Below, in pieces: positions 24,579-33,699 of a DNA stretch of 38,895 nt (positions are counted from its first letter, which is position 1; each line of letters opens with the position of its first letter). The translations under genes were made by a program, and so were the position numbers. The notes beneath the pieces were generated by a model. That model searched no databases, had not been told where the DNA came from, and saw only the letters and a list, made by a program, of their open reading frames with translations. The DNA comes from a virus. Where the stretch lies: the IMG/VR virus record IMGVR_UViG_3300004457_000113, positions 1 through 38,895 of that record. One strand, given 5' to 3'.

Positions 24579-26707
24579 TATAACATCTCCGTTACTGTGA
24601 AATAACTAAGGGAATTTAATCCCGATTGTATAGTAGTGCTTCCCGATTGATTAGCAAAGTGAGCAATTTTATCGTTTGCATCTAACTTAACTACTGATGA
24701 AATCATATTATCCTGTCCGTTAGAACTTGGTCTACGAAGAATGTAAGTGCTAAATCCCGAACCTGTGTCAATGTAAATAAGAGACATACCCCATGTTGGA
24801 GTAGCAGACGAATAATAACTGCACGTTACTAAATAATAACCGTCTCTTGGTGCTGTAAACCAGTTATTAGAAGTGTCATAATTACCTCCTACATCATATA
24901 ACACAGCATTATGATTTACTTTTAATGAACCCGAAGAGTAAGATTGATTTCCAGTCATATAAGCATACACCTTTGCTTTAGTTTTTATATCATCAATTGA
25001 AGTAATGTTAGTATTGATAAGATTTGTATTGCCATTGAATAAAGGACTTAGAGCCGCTATTGCGTCTCCGTCAGTATATTGCGTTAGACCATCTAACTTT
25101 GATTTGTCAGCACCCGACATAGAGCCTGCTGCACTTGTTGTAGCCGCACTAATACTTATTGCGGGTGTAGCCCCACCCGAAGAAGCAATTGGGGTTGTGC
25201 CTGTTACGCCAGTTACAGTACCCGTAGTTGTGCTATATCCCGCAGACGCATGATTACCCCATCCATGTGCAGTATCAGCCTTTGTACCTTGTGCTGCCGT
25301 AGCATAGTCGGAAGCATCAAACGCTTTAACTTCTGCGAGGTTAGTAACTTCGCTATCCATTAAAGCCCCTGCCGCAGTTACATTGGTTGTATCTGTAACA
25401 TCAGCACCTGCTTCAATTGCATTTAGTTTGCTATGGTCAGCATCGGTGAATACATTTGAGTCAGTTGCTGCTTCAACAGCCGCCCTTATTTCTGCATCTG
25501 TTTGGTCTGCCGTCGAACTTGCCTCGATACCGAGCATTGTGCGAATTTCAGCAGGAGTTAATTCTTCGCTATCTCCACTTCCTCCATCATTACGACCTAA
25601 AATAGTATTTGTTGCGACATTAGAAACGACATCGACAGTCCCTCCTCCTCCTCCAGAAACAGTTTGCCACTCAATTCCAGTTGCCCCTGCATTTGTAGCA
25701 AGAACTTGATTAGCACTTCCTAAAGTATTGAGTCCAGTACCACCGTCTCTAAACCCTAATATATCTCTTTTAGGAAATACGTAATATCCGTCAGAAAGGG
25801 GAACAAAGCCCCATGTTCCGTTAATTGTAGGTCTATTAACTAACATAATCGAAGAACCTTTACTGCTATCTCCCTTTAGAGAAACTCCTGTTTCTACTGT
25901 AAGGTCATTTAAAATAAGTCTTGTTGCTGGTCCAATAGTAGCCCATGTACCTACTCCATTAAGATTACCTATTACCATTTTATGAAATTTAAAAGTTCCT
26001 GCATAAGCAGCAGCATGACCAGAAACAGGCAATAAGAATCCAGAACCTAATGCCTGAAATGTCCATGTCGCAAAACCTCCATCAAAAGCAGCAGCATTAC
26101 AAACAAATTGCGACTGTGCATCTCCTTCTATTATCCAGTTTTTTGTTCTATCAGTAGCAGCAGGACTTCCTGTGGGTTGGAATGTTACTCCACTTGCGAT
26201 ACTAAGACTTAACATCTTTACATCTGTGGCATTTGTAACACTTGGAGTAATAAATTGGGGAGTAAAAGTACCGCTTGCTAAACTTACTTTAGGATATTCA
26301 CCGCAATCAAAGGAAATAGTACCTGTTGCTGCTATACTAAATGTCAAATTACTTCTACTTGAAGCATTTACAAATGGGCTTGATGTAGCACCGATAAGAA
26401 TATAGGATTTGTTAGAAAGATAAGGTGCAGTTCCAGAAAAATTGAGTTGAGTAGCACTTGTTACACTAATTTGTGCATTAGTATCCATTCGCAAACCTTT
26501 GAGTGCTACGTTTGTTCCTGCAAAAACGATTACTGTTTGCCCTTGATGATGAATTTCATCAACTGTTGCTATATCCCATGTGCATTGATGGGGAACTGCT
26601 CCATTAAAATGAGCGATGTCTCCTGCTCCGGGTGGACCTGAAGGAGTCCAATTTCCAGAAACAGATGCGTTGCCGGGACCAGATGCTGACCAAACGTGTG
26701 TTGTCAA
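24578..26707 (-). CDS. Fibre protein with C1q-like C-terminal head
   Basis: This 709-residue protein has an N-terminal half of beta-rich Ser/Thr/Gly sequence. A fibre-shaft region typical of tailed-phage fibres follows (HSKLNAIEAGADVTDTTNV and GWGNHASAGYSTTTGTVTG), then a C-terminal domain of about 130 residues with the C1q/TNF-like signature FTAPRDGYYLVTCSY. It is probably a trimeric receptor-binding or surface-adhesion fibre. Its place among head and connector genes, rather than after the tail hub, suggests a head or neck fibre. The frame has no ATG at its head; TTG 26707 is the first start, right after the upstream stop. Confidence 0.85.
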   Translation of the reverse strand: MTTHVWSASGPGNASVSGNWTPSGPPGAGDIAHFNGAVPHQCTWDIATVDEIHHQGQTVIVFAGTNVALKGLRMDTNAQISVTSATQLNFSGTAPYLSNKSYILIGATSSPFVNASSRSNLTFSIAATGTISFDCGEYPKVSLASGTFTPQFITPSVTNATDVKMLSLSIASGVTFQPTGSPAATDRTKNWIIEGDAQSQFVCNAAAFDGGFATWTFQALGSGFLLPVSGHAAAYAGTFKFHKMVIGNLNGVGTWATIGPATRLILNDLTVETGVSLKGDSSKGSSIMLVNRPTINGTWGFVPLSDGYYVFPKRDILGFRDGGTGLNTLGSANQVLATNAGATGIEWQTVSGGGGGTVDVVSNVATNTILGRNDGGSGDSEELTPAEIRTMLGIEASSTADQTDAEIRAAVEAATDSNVFTDADHSKLNAIEAGADVTDTTNVTAAGALMDSEVTNLAEVKAFDASDYATAAQGTKADTAHGWGNHASAGYSTTTGTVTGVTGTTPIASSGGATPAISISAATTSAAGSMSGADKSKLDGLTQYTDGDAIAALSPLFNGNTNLINTNITSIDDIKTKAKVYAYMTGNQSYSSGSLKVNHNAVLYDVGGNYDTSNNWFTAPRDGYYLVTCSYYSSATPTWGMSLIYIDTGSGFSTYILRRPSSNGQDNMISSVVKLDANDKIAHFANQSGSTTIQSGLNSLSYFTVTEML

Positions 26708-26709
26708 AA

Positions 26710-27099
26710 TTAGCCCTGCCTACTATCAGTTTTACCGATAGAAAAGGCAGAACCACCTGCTTCTGATATAGCACTCATATACTCATCTGCTCTTTTCTCA
26801 AATCGGGACAATTGCGCCCGAACTCTTATATCTTGCTGTCTTTGCATATTCTCTGGGAGATATGATGGAATTGTATCTAACATTATTCGCAAGCAATCAA
26901 CTGCTACTAACATTTTAATTGCTGACTCTTTTACTGTATCGTCATTTCCGACTGCATCGGAAAGACCGTAAAGAGTAGAAGAACGTGCTTTTTTATTTAC
27001 TTCTGCTGTACGCATAGTAAGGTATTCACTAATTGTTTCCTCATTCAGTCCTCTCGGTCTGTTGAGCAAATCACGAATCTGACTTGTTGTTACCGCCAC
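26710..27099 (-). CDS. Connector/adaptor-like helical protein
   Basis: This 129-residue, almost wholly helical protein (TSQIRDLLNRPRGLNEETIS at the N-terminus, then repeated basic helices) lies just after the capsid block, where head-tail adaptors are usually encoded. Another adaptor candidate lies at 23355-23879. This one may be a first connector ring or a head-completion protein. Its start overlaps the upstream gene by 29 bases. Confidence 0.55.
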   Translation of the reverse strand: MAVTTSQIRDLLNRPRGLNEETISEYLTMRTAEVNKKARSSTLYGLSDAVGNDDTVKESAIKMLVAVDCLRIMLDTIPSYLPENMQRQQDIRVRAQLSRFEKRADEYMSAISEAGGSAFSIGKTDSRQG

Positions 27100-27478
27100 T
27101 TTGCTTCACTTCCTTTTTCTTAGCAGGGGTTTTCTTTTTCTTAGGTTCTGGCTTAGGCTCAGTATATGTCTCAGTTTTTGGGACATCAATAAGATTATAA
27201 CGCTCATCATAAAAAGCACGACCCATAGGGAACATAGCACCAGTCTTAATTAAATCTCTTGCGAATTGACTGTTAGGAACCCAGACTACTGCTCCAAATG
27301 GTATTTCAGCAGGAAGTTGCTTTCGAGCATAGAATCTACTTTTGATTCTTCGGAAAAGATAACCTTTACCTTCTCCCCATGTATTCAATCGGTGCATCAT
27401 TGCATCAAATGAATCTTCTTCTGGGAGAGGATGACCTTTATCTTTAAGTGCCTTAGCAACTGCCGCTTTATTCTTCAT
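27071..27478 (-). CDS. Basic late protein of unknown function
   Basis: This protein of about 135 residues has a compact N-terminal part (LKDKGHPLPEEDSFDAMMHR, RIKSRFYARKQLPAEIPFG, FGAVVWVPNSQF) and a disordered lysine- and proline-rich tail (KPEPKKKKTPAKKKEVK) that could bind DNA. The ATG at 27478 lies inside the end of the upstream gene. Its position just after the major capsid gene suggests a minor head or internal protein. I recognise no family. Confidence 0.6.
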   Translation of the reverse strand: MKNKAAVAKALKDKGHPLPEEDSFDAMMHRLNTWGEGKGYLFRRIKSRFYARKQLPAEIPFGAVVWVPNSQFARDLIKTGAMFPMGRAFYDERYNLIDVPKTETYTEPKPEPKKKKTPAKKKEVKQSGGNNKSDS

Positions 27479-27686
27479 CTTTTGCAACCTCTTTAGTTAC
27501 TTTAGTATCGGGCTTCTCTTTTAGAACCTTTGGCTTTTTAGGCTTAGGTTTTGCAAAAGTCCCGCAAAGGTCTCTAACAACTCTGCGATTAGTTTCTACT
27601 GAAACTAACTTCGCTTCATCTGCTGTTAGTTCTCGACCTAAGATGCGTCCTGCATATTGGCAGAGGAACTCGCCTCTGTCAGACAT
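27468..27686 (-). CDS. Small late protein with lysine-rich tail
   Basis: This 72-residue protein directly follows the major capsid gene. The N-terminal half is folded-looking (FLCQYAGRILGRELTADEAK, then VETNRRVVRDL); the C-terminal half is Lys/Pro-rich (KPKPKKPKVLKEK). The tail resembles that of the next gene product, so the two may share a DNA-associated role in the head. Function unknown. Confidence 0.6.
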   Translation of the reverse strand: MSDRGEFLCQYAGRILGRELTADEAKLVSVETNRRVVRDLCGTFAKPKPKKPKVLKEKPDTKVTKEVAKDEE

Positions 27687-27697
27687 ACTTATTCACC

Positions 27698-28600
27698 TCA
27701 AGCGGAGATGTTTGTAATCTTACAGATGCGATTGTTCTTTCCAGAAGCAGCACCATCTTGCATTTCGTGAACGATACATCCCATGTAGCCTGTGAGCATC
27801 CAGTCGAAACCGACACCCGGAATACGAGTCAATTCAGTCTCTTGGAATCCGTCGCCGTTGTATTGGAAGAACTCAGCAGTTTCTGAACCCGGAATCAATA
27901 GAAGTGCGGTGTCTGCAAATCCAGCGTTTCGTGTGTAAAGAATTGTCAAGTTGCTCATTCGCTTTAGGTGGTCCTCCAAAGACTCAACTACGTTTCCATA
28001 GAGAGTTGTTTGTAGAAGAACACTTCGATGCTTTGCAGGAACGATAAGAGCCATTGGTTCGTTACCAGAGACACGTCCGTTCTCGAAGATTTGGTCCATA
28101 GCACCCAGAATGTTTGCTTCTGCATCTGCGCCTGCTGCATCCCATTCGTTACCACCTGCAACTGCAAGAGATTGTCCTGCACCTGCTACGAGAGCATCGA
28201 GGATTAGGTCGTCAATAACATCAGCCATGTTTCGCACGATAGCGAGTTGCTGACGGTCAAGATTCTCAAAGGATTCTCCACGAAGTAGTGTTGAGTCGAG
28301 GAAAATACATCGTCCCATACCCTTTCTTAGGTGAACTGAGTAGTTTGCAGTTCCAATCTTGGTTGGGTCTGCAACTGCGTTATCAGCGAGAGGGTAAGTG
28401 AATGTACCTTCTGCACCTGTGTAGAAAGTGTATTCGAGCCATCCGACTCGGCGTACACCGACTACTTGAGTACCAACTGCAATCAAAGTAGATTGTAGTT
28501 GGATGAAATCACGTAGAGTTTGTTCGAGAACTGCATCGGATTGTCCGAATGGTCCTGCTGCTGCTTCAACTGTTAAAATTTGTTCTAATGTCTTATTCAT
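27698..28600 (-). CDS. Major capsid protein, HK97 fold
   Basis: This protein of about 300 residues follows the protease/scaffold and decoration genes, the standard capsid order. An N-terminal helical part (LEQTLRDFIQLQSTLI) precedes an E-loop-like beta region (EYTFYTGAEGTFTYPL). A spine helix (FENLDRQQLAIVRNMADVID) and an A-domain-like core (EPMALIVPAKHRSVLLQTTL) follow, with beta strands near the C-terminus. The ATG at 28600 has GGAG nine bases upstream; 28609 is possible. Any longer pro-form cleaved by the upstream protease is not obvious, since the N-terminal arm is short. Confidence 0.88.
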   Translation of the reverse strand: MNKTLEQILTVEAAAGPFGQSDAVLEQTLRDFIQLQSTLIAVGTQVVGVRRVGWLEYTFYTGAEGTFTYPLADNAVADPTKIGTANYSVHLRKGMGRCIFLDSTLLRGESFENLDRQQLAIVRNMADVIDDLILDALVAGAGQSLAVAGGNEWDAAGADAEANILGAMDQIFENGRVSGNEPMALIVPAKHRSVLLQTTLYGNVVESLEDHLKRMSNLTILYTRNAGFADTALLLIPGSETAEFFQYNGDGFQETELTRIPGVGFDWMLTGYMGCIVHEMQDGAASGKNNRICKITNISA

Positions 28601-28633
28601 ATTATTCATCTCCAATATATTGTTTTACACCGC

Positions 28634-29062
28634 TTAGTTAGCAGTTCCGACTCCTGTCATTACAGGGATTAGGTCGCCTGCGCTTGCAGAAGTTGTAACT
28701 CCTTCTCCGATGTAAATTCCGATAATTTTTCCTGCTGTTGAACTGCCAGAATCGTCGCCATCAGCAACGAGTCCAGAGTTGTCTGCATAAACAGCAAGTC
28801 CTGTGGTAAAGGTTTGAGATGCCTTGCTTGCAACCATCATAACTCCACCGAGAGGGCGGAATCCGACTCTTGCACCTGCGGCGGTTACAAGTCCTGTTAT
28901 ATCACGTTCTGATTCATCAGATGAGACACCGAGAACGGTCTCTCCCCATGTTACCAAGTCAAGTGTGTTGCTTGTTCCGTCGTGGGTGAGCAAATAGCCC
29001 GGTCCTGCGACAGTTGTTCCTGTTTTCAAAATTGCGCTTCGTACTTCTTCTTTGTTAGTCAT
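28634..29062 (-). CDS. Capsid decoration/stabilisation protein
   Basis: This 142-residue beta-rich protein lies between the protease/scaffold gene and the major capsid gene, where lambda gpD-like decoration proteins are encoded. It has Gly/Thr/Val-rich short strands (KTGTTVAGPGYLLTHDG, GETVLGVSSDESE, FTTGLAVYADNSG, GKIIGIYIGEGVTT). The start ATG is preceded by AAGGTGAT, a very good archaeal ribosome binding site. It should bind the capsid surface after expansion. Confidence 0.75.
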   Translation of the reverse strand: MTNKEEVRSAILKTGTTVAGPGYLLTHDGTSNTLDLVTWGETVLGVSSDESERDITGLVTAAGARVGFRPLGGVMMVASKASQTFTTGLAVYADNSGLVADGDDSGSSTAGKIIGIYIGEGVTTSASAGDLIPVMTGVGTAN

Positions 29063-29073
29063 ATTAAATCACC

Positions 29074-29568
29074 TTAAATTAAATCCTTCTCCTTCGCTTC
29101 TGCGTAAAGAGGAATGTTCATGTTTTCTCCGTTGTAAGACTTACGGAAAGCACCTGCCCAAAGGTTGTATGCTTTTTCGTAGATTTCTTCTGGAGTGGAT
29201 ACTCTTTTTTGGTTAAGGAAGTTTGCGACAACTGGTCCGTCAGTAACTACTGGAGCAGACTCAACTGATTCGCTTGCGACGACTGGCTTCATTTCGACTT
29301 CTGGTCGAGCAGCCTCGAAGGAAGCGATAACAGATTCAATTGTTTCTGATGGGAGGTCAGTCATTCCTGCAATTCCCATTTCAGTTGCTTTCTCAACGAG
29401 AGAAAGGCGAAGTTCTTCTGCCTTTGCTTCTTCTGCTGCTTTGATAGCATTAAGTTCTTCTTCTCGCGCTGCGAGCGAAGCCTTGAGTGCTTCGATTTCT
29501 GCTTCGTAATTAGGCGATTCCACTACTTCTTCTGTGGAAGCCTCGATTGTTAGTTCTTCATCTGACAT
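29074..29568 (-). other. Possible nested scaffold start inside the protease gene
   Basis: An in-frame ATG at 29568 (MSDEELTIEASTEE), preceded by GTGAG at a usable distance, lies exactly between the protease and the coiled-coil scaffold. Translation from it would give a free scaffold of 164 residues, as in the lambda C/Nu3 arrangement. This is an inference from architecture. Confidence 0.4.
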
Positions 29569-31602
29569 GATACTCACTTCGTCGTTATCATTGCCATTAT
29601 TTGTATGACTATTAAAGGCTTCGTCATTCGCAACTTCTAATGTTACTCTTTCTGCTGTCTCGATATTCGCTCGTTCGTATGCAGGTTTATGGACGATAGC
29701 GAGGTGGTCGAAGGTAAAGTCAGTCTCGAAACTCATGATAGTTCGGCCATCTTCTGCTTCCATTACTTCATCTGGAATACCAGAGCCGCCAATAGAAACT
29801 CCATAGCCAGAACGTAGCCAAAGTCCAGATTCAAGTGCTTCAAAGAGTTCTGTGCGATAAACATCAGCCTTAAATCTAACTTCCCAGTTACTTCCTATTT
29901 TATCTACGATAGATGCTTCGGTAACTATGCCTACTACTGCATCAGTAACTCCTCCATCCATATTACGCTTGAAACGACCAGATTCAGAAGGAGGGTGATT
30001 CAACGTCAAATCAGCACCAACCATTTGAGGTACTGCGAGGTCAGCACCCGCCCTTGTGATTTGCCAACCATTTTTGTTAGTTCCTTCATGGAAAGCGATA
30101 CCAGAGATACGAACAATTTGACGACCAGTAGATGCTTCAAGTATTGTTTCATCTACTGAAAAATCAATATCAATAGTCACGGCTACCTTTTGGCATTTTC
30201 CACCAACCATTTTTTCGCCCATTCCGCAAGAATGATATGAAGCATCATGCGAATCATTCTTGTCAAACCACTGTTGGAAAGTTGCTTCGTCTTTTCCGGG
30301 GAAGTAAAGTTTAGTTCCATCAGCGGTTGTATCTGTGTGGAATGTGTCGCCAAGACCGATTTCTTGCGATTTCTTTCTTGCACCTTCTTCGTCTGAAAAA
30401 ATGTAGTCTTCCATACCCGCTGATAGAAATTCTTCATAAAAATCTTCTTCGGATTGGAAAGTATGTCCTTCGTGTGCTTCCATGCACTCTGCTTGCGAAT
30501 AGCCCATTTCTTCACATCGACTCATATATGCATCATGTGTTTCATCGTCTTTCGGAGTTGGTTCTGCTGCTTCAACAGAACCGCAATCATTACAACCACA
30601 GCCGCCCATGCCTTCTACTAATGTATCGTCTGTTTTATTAAACTCTTCATCGCCTTTGACCTTTGAACCACTACGCCATTGATAGCAAGACCAGTAGCCG
30701 GGAGTAGTTTTATCTTTCTTTTCAGCGCAGTTATGTCTATCACGGAACGCCTTTCTTCTTTTTGGGTCATCACGCTTGATTTCCATGTTAGGGTCGCCAA
30801 AGCGAACGATTATTACATTACCAGCAGAATTTTGGACATATACTCCAAACTTCTTCTTTTTTCCGGGAGTACGGAATGGTTTATTGAGAGTAACTTTTTT
30901 TCCTTGATATTCTGCTGCTTCCATAGGTTCATCTCCTAATTCTTCTTCTGCATCTGGGTCGTTCTTGCGATACCATGTAAGAAACTCTTCTTCTGTTTTA
31001 GCAGGGAAATATAGAGTTTCTCCATCAGCAGTAGTAGAAGTATGGGTTTCTCCATCGAAACCTATCTCTCTTGACCTTTCTTCTGCTTTAGATTTATCAA
31101 GAAAGATGTAATCTTCCATAGCGGCTTCTACACTCGCTCTCGGGTGGGATTTAGGAAGTAAGTCATTATCTTGTTTGTAGTTAGGATTAGATGGTCTGCC
31201 GTTACGCAAAAGATACAAAAAGGCTTTTACTCTTGCGATTCCCCAACCCCCTCGACTCATATTAGGAGCATGGCTTTTTGAAAATGCACCTGCACCTCTT
31301 CGATATGCAGTTTTTAGCATACCCATACTTGCTTTCGAGCCTTTACCTTTACTTGCGACCTTCTTATTGTGTTCAGTCATCATTTTACGCAAACGGGATT
31401 CTGTTTCCTTGCTAACTTGAATTGAGTTATTAGGTTTCTTAGCAGAGCCGGGTTTATTTTTCTTAGAACCTTTACGACGCTCGCTTGGTTTAGCAGGAGT
31501 CTTGCGAGGGTCATTTTTCTTAGGCTTGCCATATTGCAACGCTTCGACAGTATCTTCTGCAATAAAATCTTGAGATGCACCAGTTCGAGTAATAGACTTC
31601 AC
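29074..31602 (-). CDS. Prohead protease-scaffold fusion with extra N-terminal domains
   Basis: This 842-residue polyprotein-like gene has several parts. Residues about 30-150 carry a basic domain (RRGAGAFSKSHAP, then DNDLLPKSHP) seen in marine phage proteins. Two copies of a roughly 57-residue repeat start near 160 and 397 (EDYIF ... TTADG..LYFP ... W..KND). Between them is a domain with DDPKRRKAFRDRHNC and WSCYQWR, then a cysteine-rich GGCGCNDCG. Residues about 474-660 are the prohead protease, with LNHPP supplying the likely catalytic His, GVSIGG the likely Ser, and the signature FDHLAIVHKPAYERA. Residues about 680-842 are an acidic coiled-coil scaffold. The GTG at 31602 overlaps the previous gene by four bases. 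The protease should cut out the scaffold during head maturation. Confidence 0.88.
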   Translation of the reverse strand: MKSITRTGASQDFIAEDTVEALQYGKPKKNDPRKTPAKPSERRKGSKKNKPGSAKKPNNSIQVSKETESRLRKMMTEHNKKVASKGKGSKASMGMLKTAYRRGAGAFSKSHAPNMSRGGWGIARVKAFLYLLRNGRPSNPNYKQDNDLLPKSHPRASVEAAMEDYIFLDKSKAEERSREIGFDGETHTSTTADGETLYFPAKTEEEFLTWYRKNDPDAEEELGDEPMEAAEYQGKKVTLNKPFRTPGKKKKFGVYVQNSAGNVIIVRFGDPNMEIKRDDPKRRKAFRDRHNCAEKKDKTTPGYWSCYQWRSGSKVKGDEEFNKTDDTLVEGMGGCGCNDCGSVEAAEPTPKDDETHDAYMSRCEEMGYSQAECMEAHEGHTFQSEEDFYEEFLSAGMEDYIFSDEEGARKKSQEIGLGDTFHTDTTADGTKLYFPGKDEATFQQWFDKNDSHDASYHSCGMGEKMVGGKCQKVAVTIDIDFSVDETILEASTGRQIVRISGIAFHEGTNKNGWQITRAGADLAVPQMVGADLTLNHPPSESGRFKRNMDGGVTDAVVGIVTEASIVDKIGSNWEVRFKADVYRTELFEALESGLWLRSGYGVSIGGSGIPDEVMEAEDGRTIMSFETDFTFDHLAIVHKPAYERANIETAERVTLEVANDEAFNSHTNNGNDNDEVSIMSDEELTIEASTEEVVESPNYEAEIEALKASLAAREEELNAIKAAEEAKAEELRLSLVEKATEMGIAGMTDLPSETIESVIASFEAARPEVEMKPVVASESVESAPVVTDGPVVANFLNQKRVSTPEEIYEKAYNLWAGAFRKSYNGENMNIPLYAEAKEKDLI

Positions 31603-32009
31603 TTCCTATCTTTGATTGGAGTGATTTTGCTAAAACCAGTTTCATGCTTTTCTACGATATGCTTATGCTCTTGGTCTTGCTTTTCTAAGTACATAGTGTG
31701 TTCGTGCTGTTCTGCTCCAATTTCACGGTCATGCTTTAGTTCGACTGGAATGTTTTCGATTTCGACGCTTTGTTCGGATTCCCACATACGCAAAACTGTA
31801 TTAAGTGCAGGAGCAGCAACTCCGCCGATAATAGCGATAAGTGCAATAAATCCGTCAAGATTTTCGAGAACGACATTTGGTTTCCAAATACCCATAGCGA
31901 CTACTGCGCCGCTTGCAAGAAGCCAGAGATAAATAGCAGGAATAACTGTCTTGCTTACCATTTTGTCGTTAAACGACTTTACTTTCATTCGGTCTCCTCT
32001 ATTTGTCAT
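31599..32009 (-). CDS. Two-helix membrane protein, holin-like
   Basis: This 136-residue protein has two hydrophobic segments (IPAIYLWLLASGAVVAMGI and GFIALIAIIGGVAAPALNTV) with a short polar loop. A charged, His- and Glu-rich C-terminal tail follows, likely a coiled coil. The ATG at 32009 has AGGTGATG just upstream. The topology and the neighbouring helix-plus-anchor protein recall holin/XhlA lysis pairs, but archaeal virus lysis is poorly known and the genes sit between portal and protease, so a structural or membrane-attachment role is also possible. Confidence 0.6.
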   Translation of the reverse strand: MTNRGDRMKVKSFNDKMVSKTVIPAIYLWLLASGAVVAMGIWKPNVVLENLDGFIALIAIIGGVAAPALNTVLRMWESEQSVEIENIPVELKHDREIGAEQHEHTMYLEKQDQEHKHIVEKHETGFSKITPIKDRK

Positions 32010-32010
32010 T

Positions 32011-32223
32011 TTACATCACCTGTATGCCCGTTACTATTGTAACAACTACACTTGCAACAGTAATCAAGCCTTTCTTTAATGTTGCCATATCTTTTTCGAT
32101 ATGATGCAAATGATTGTTTTTGATTATATGCACGTCTGTTTTCAAATGACTTACTTCGCTAACAAGCCATGTAATTTTTCCATCGGTATCTCTACCTAAA
32201 ACTTCGTCTAAATCATTCGTCAT
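32011..32223 (-). CDS. XhlA-like small membrane-anchored coiled-coil protein
   Basis: This protein of about 70 residues has an N-terminal amphipathic helix (ITWLVSEVSHLKTDVHIIKN, then a His-rich turn and MATLKKG) and one C-terminal hydrophobic segment (LITVASVVVTIVTGIQV). This is the layout of XhlA-type proteins that act with small holins. It is encoded next to a two-helix membrane protein. The ATG at 32223 lies within the end of the portal gene. Confidence 0.55.
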   Translation of the reverse strand: MTNDLDEVLGRDTDGKITWLVSEVSHLKTDVHIIKNNHLHHIEKDMATLKKGLITVASVVVTIVTGIQVM

Positions 32224-33616
32224 TTTCATCATCTTCTCTTAGGTCAGATGCTCCATCTTGACCATTTTCTCTGGGAAGGCGACCCATAGGAGTATTTTCG
32301 CCATCTCCCTTTCTATTATCGCCTTCGAGTTCTTGAGGCATACCTACTATCTCAAGTGCTTGATTAAGTGTAATAATTCCTGCATTGTAACCGATATTGG
32401 CTCTTTGCATCTTGTTAAGTCTGGTTTCTTCGTCAATTGGTTCAAAGACTAATACAGGCAAGTCTTTCATTTCATGAGCGATGTTTAGCAATTCGAGATG
32501 TCTCGAAAATAACTTTCGTACACTCTGGTTTAGAATTGATAACATTCTGCGAATTGCTTGAGCCGACCATTGGTTAGCAGTATAAGTAGCAGCGAACGTC
32601 GAGCCTTTTTCTTGACCTGCTGCAACTCTCGGAACTTGAAGAACTGCTGCGATGTCAGCATTGACGTTATCTAAGAAGGAAGTAGTGTCTGGTATAGCGG
32701 TTCTTTGGTCGATATGTTGTATCTTTACATAATCTGGGAAAATTGGTACTTGGTCTCCTCGCAAACTTTCCAATGTATCGACTACTTGATTCATAATGAA
32801 GGATAGTCTTTCTTGTTGCTCATTAGGGTCTTGGATATGCGCTATCGCAGATTTGTCGATTGTGATGAATTGTTTGGTCATAGCATCTTCAAGTGCTATT
32901 CGATTGTTGATACTATTGTATTTAGCACGTATAGCCTGTTTTAAAGATGTAAAGCGGGATGCACCCCATATTCCGTATGTAGTTCTGGTTTCGCTATCTT
33001 CAAACCAATTGCTTCGATAATCTGTTCTGATGTGTAGTATTTCTTTTGCGGGGAACTCTTCGACGGTTTGTTCACCTTCTCGCAAGAAATATCGCTCTGC
33101 TGCTATAACTGGATTGATTTCATCTGCTACTTCGTTAATACCTCGACCATCGAGAATAGTTATTTGTTTTACAGGAAGATTTTGGATGTCAGTCAGACCT
33201 TCACGCGACGTACCTACGTACTTATTGATGTCGTTACCATATACCATCATGTTACGCATGGCACTAATTAGGAAGTCATCGAAGTCTAATGTCTCTTCGG
33301 TAAGTGTTCTTATGGCTTCACGTATTCGAGCGTTACGTGCTGCTCTGTAATCTATCTTGTAATTGTTAGCCGTTAGACTAACTGCTCGGACTGCGCCGTT
33401 AAGTTCTGGGTCGAGTTTAAGCATCTCATCAAATAACTCGAAGTCAGTATCATAGTTAGTATTATCACGCAGTTTATTCGTCTCTTCTACTATGTCGGAC
33501 ATACCTGCCACAAGAGAGAAAGGACTGCGATGAGGCACAGTATATCGAAAATCAGAAGAAATTTGAACTTTTTTATCGCTTTTCTTCTCTTTTTTTCTAA
33601 AAAACGGAAAGTCCAT
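32213..33616 (-). CDS. Portal protein
   Basis: This protein of about 467 residues (from ATG 33616) is a phage portal. It has a basic N-terminus, a helical wing region (LTEETLDFDDFLISAMRNMM), the FPAKEILHIRTDYRSNWF region, a long stem/crown helical part (FLDNVNADIAAVLQVPRVAA, then the QWSAQAIRRMLSILNQSVRK helix) and an acidic tail (SDLREDDENDE). It forms the dodecameric gateway for DNA. The frame is open 25 codons further up, but a TATA box centred 27 bases before 33616 would place the transcript start at this ATG. It heads the leftward late operon. Confidence 0.9.
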   Translation of the reverse strand: MDFPFFRKKEKKSDKKVQISSDFRYTVPHRSPFSLVAGMSDIVEETNKLRDNTNYDTDFELFDEMLKLDPELNGAVRAVSLTANNYKIDYRAARNARIREAIRTLTEETLDFDDFLISAMRNMMVYGNDINKYVGTSREGLTDIQNLPVKQITILDGRGINEVADEINPVIAAERYFLREGEQTVEEFPAKEILHIRTDYRSNWFEDSETRTTYGIWGASRFTSLKQAIRAKYNSINNRIALEDAMTKQFITIDKSAIAHIQDPNEQQERLSFIMNQVVDTLESLRGDQVPIFPDYVKIQHIDQRTAIPDTTSFLDNVNADIAAVLQVPRVAAGQEKGSTFAATYTANQWSAQAIRRMLSILNQSVRKLFSRHLELLNIAHEMKDLPVLVFEPIDEETRLNKMQRANIGYNAGIITLNQALEIVGMPQELEGDNRKGDGENTPMGRLPRENGQDGASDLREDDENDE

Positions 33617-33633
33617 GCTACTTTGATGTATCA

Positions 33634-33649
33634 ACTCTCTATTAAACGT
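33634..33649 (-). promoter_or_regulatory. Late promoter of the leftward structural operon
   Basis: On the minus strand ACGTTTAATAGAGAGT places a TTTAATA TATA-like box about 27 bases before the portal ATG (33616). The same 16 bases, with one change, precede the divergent metallophosphoesterase gene at the same distance. This suggests a shared late promoter recognised by the same factors. Confidence 0.7.
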
Positions 33650-33699
33650 GTGGGAGTCCCTCCGCCACATATATGAATCATTCAAATACATTTCGGATT

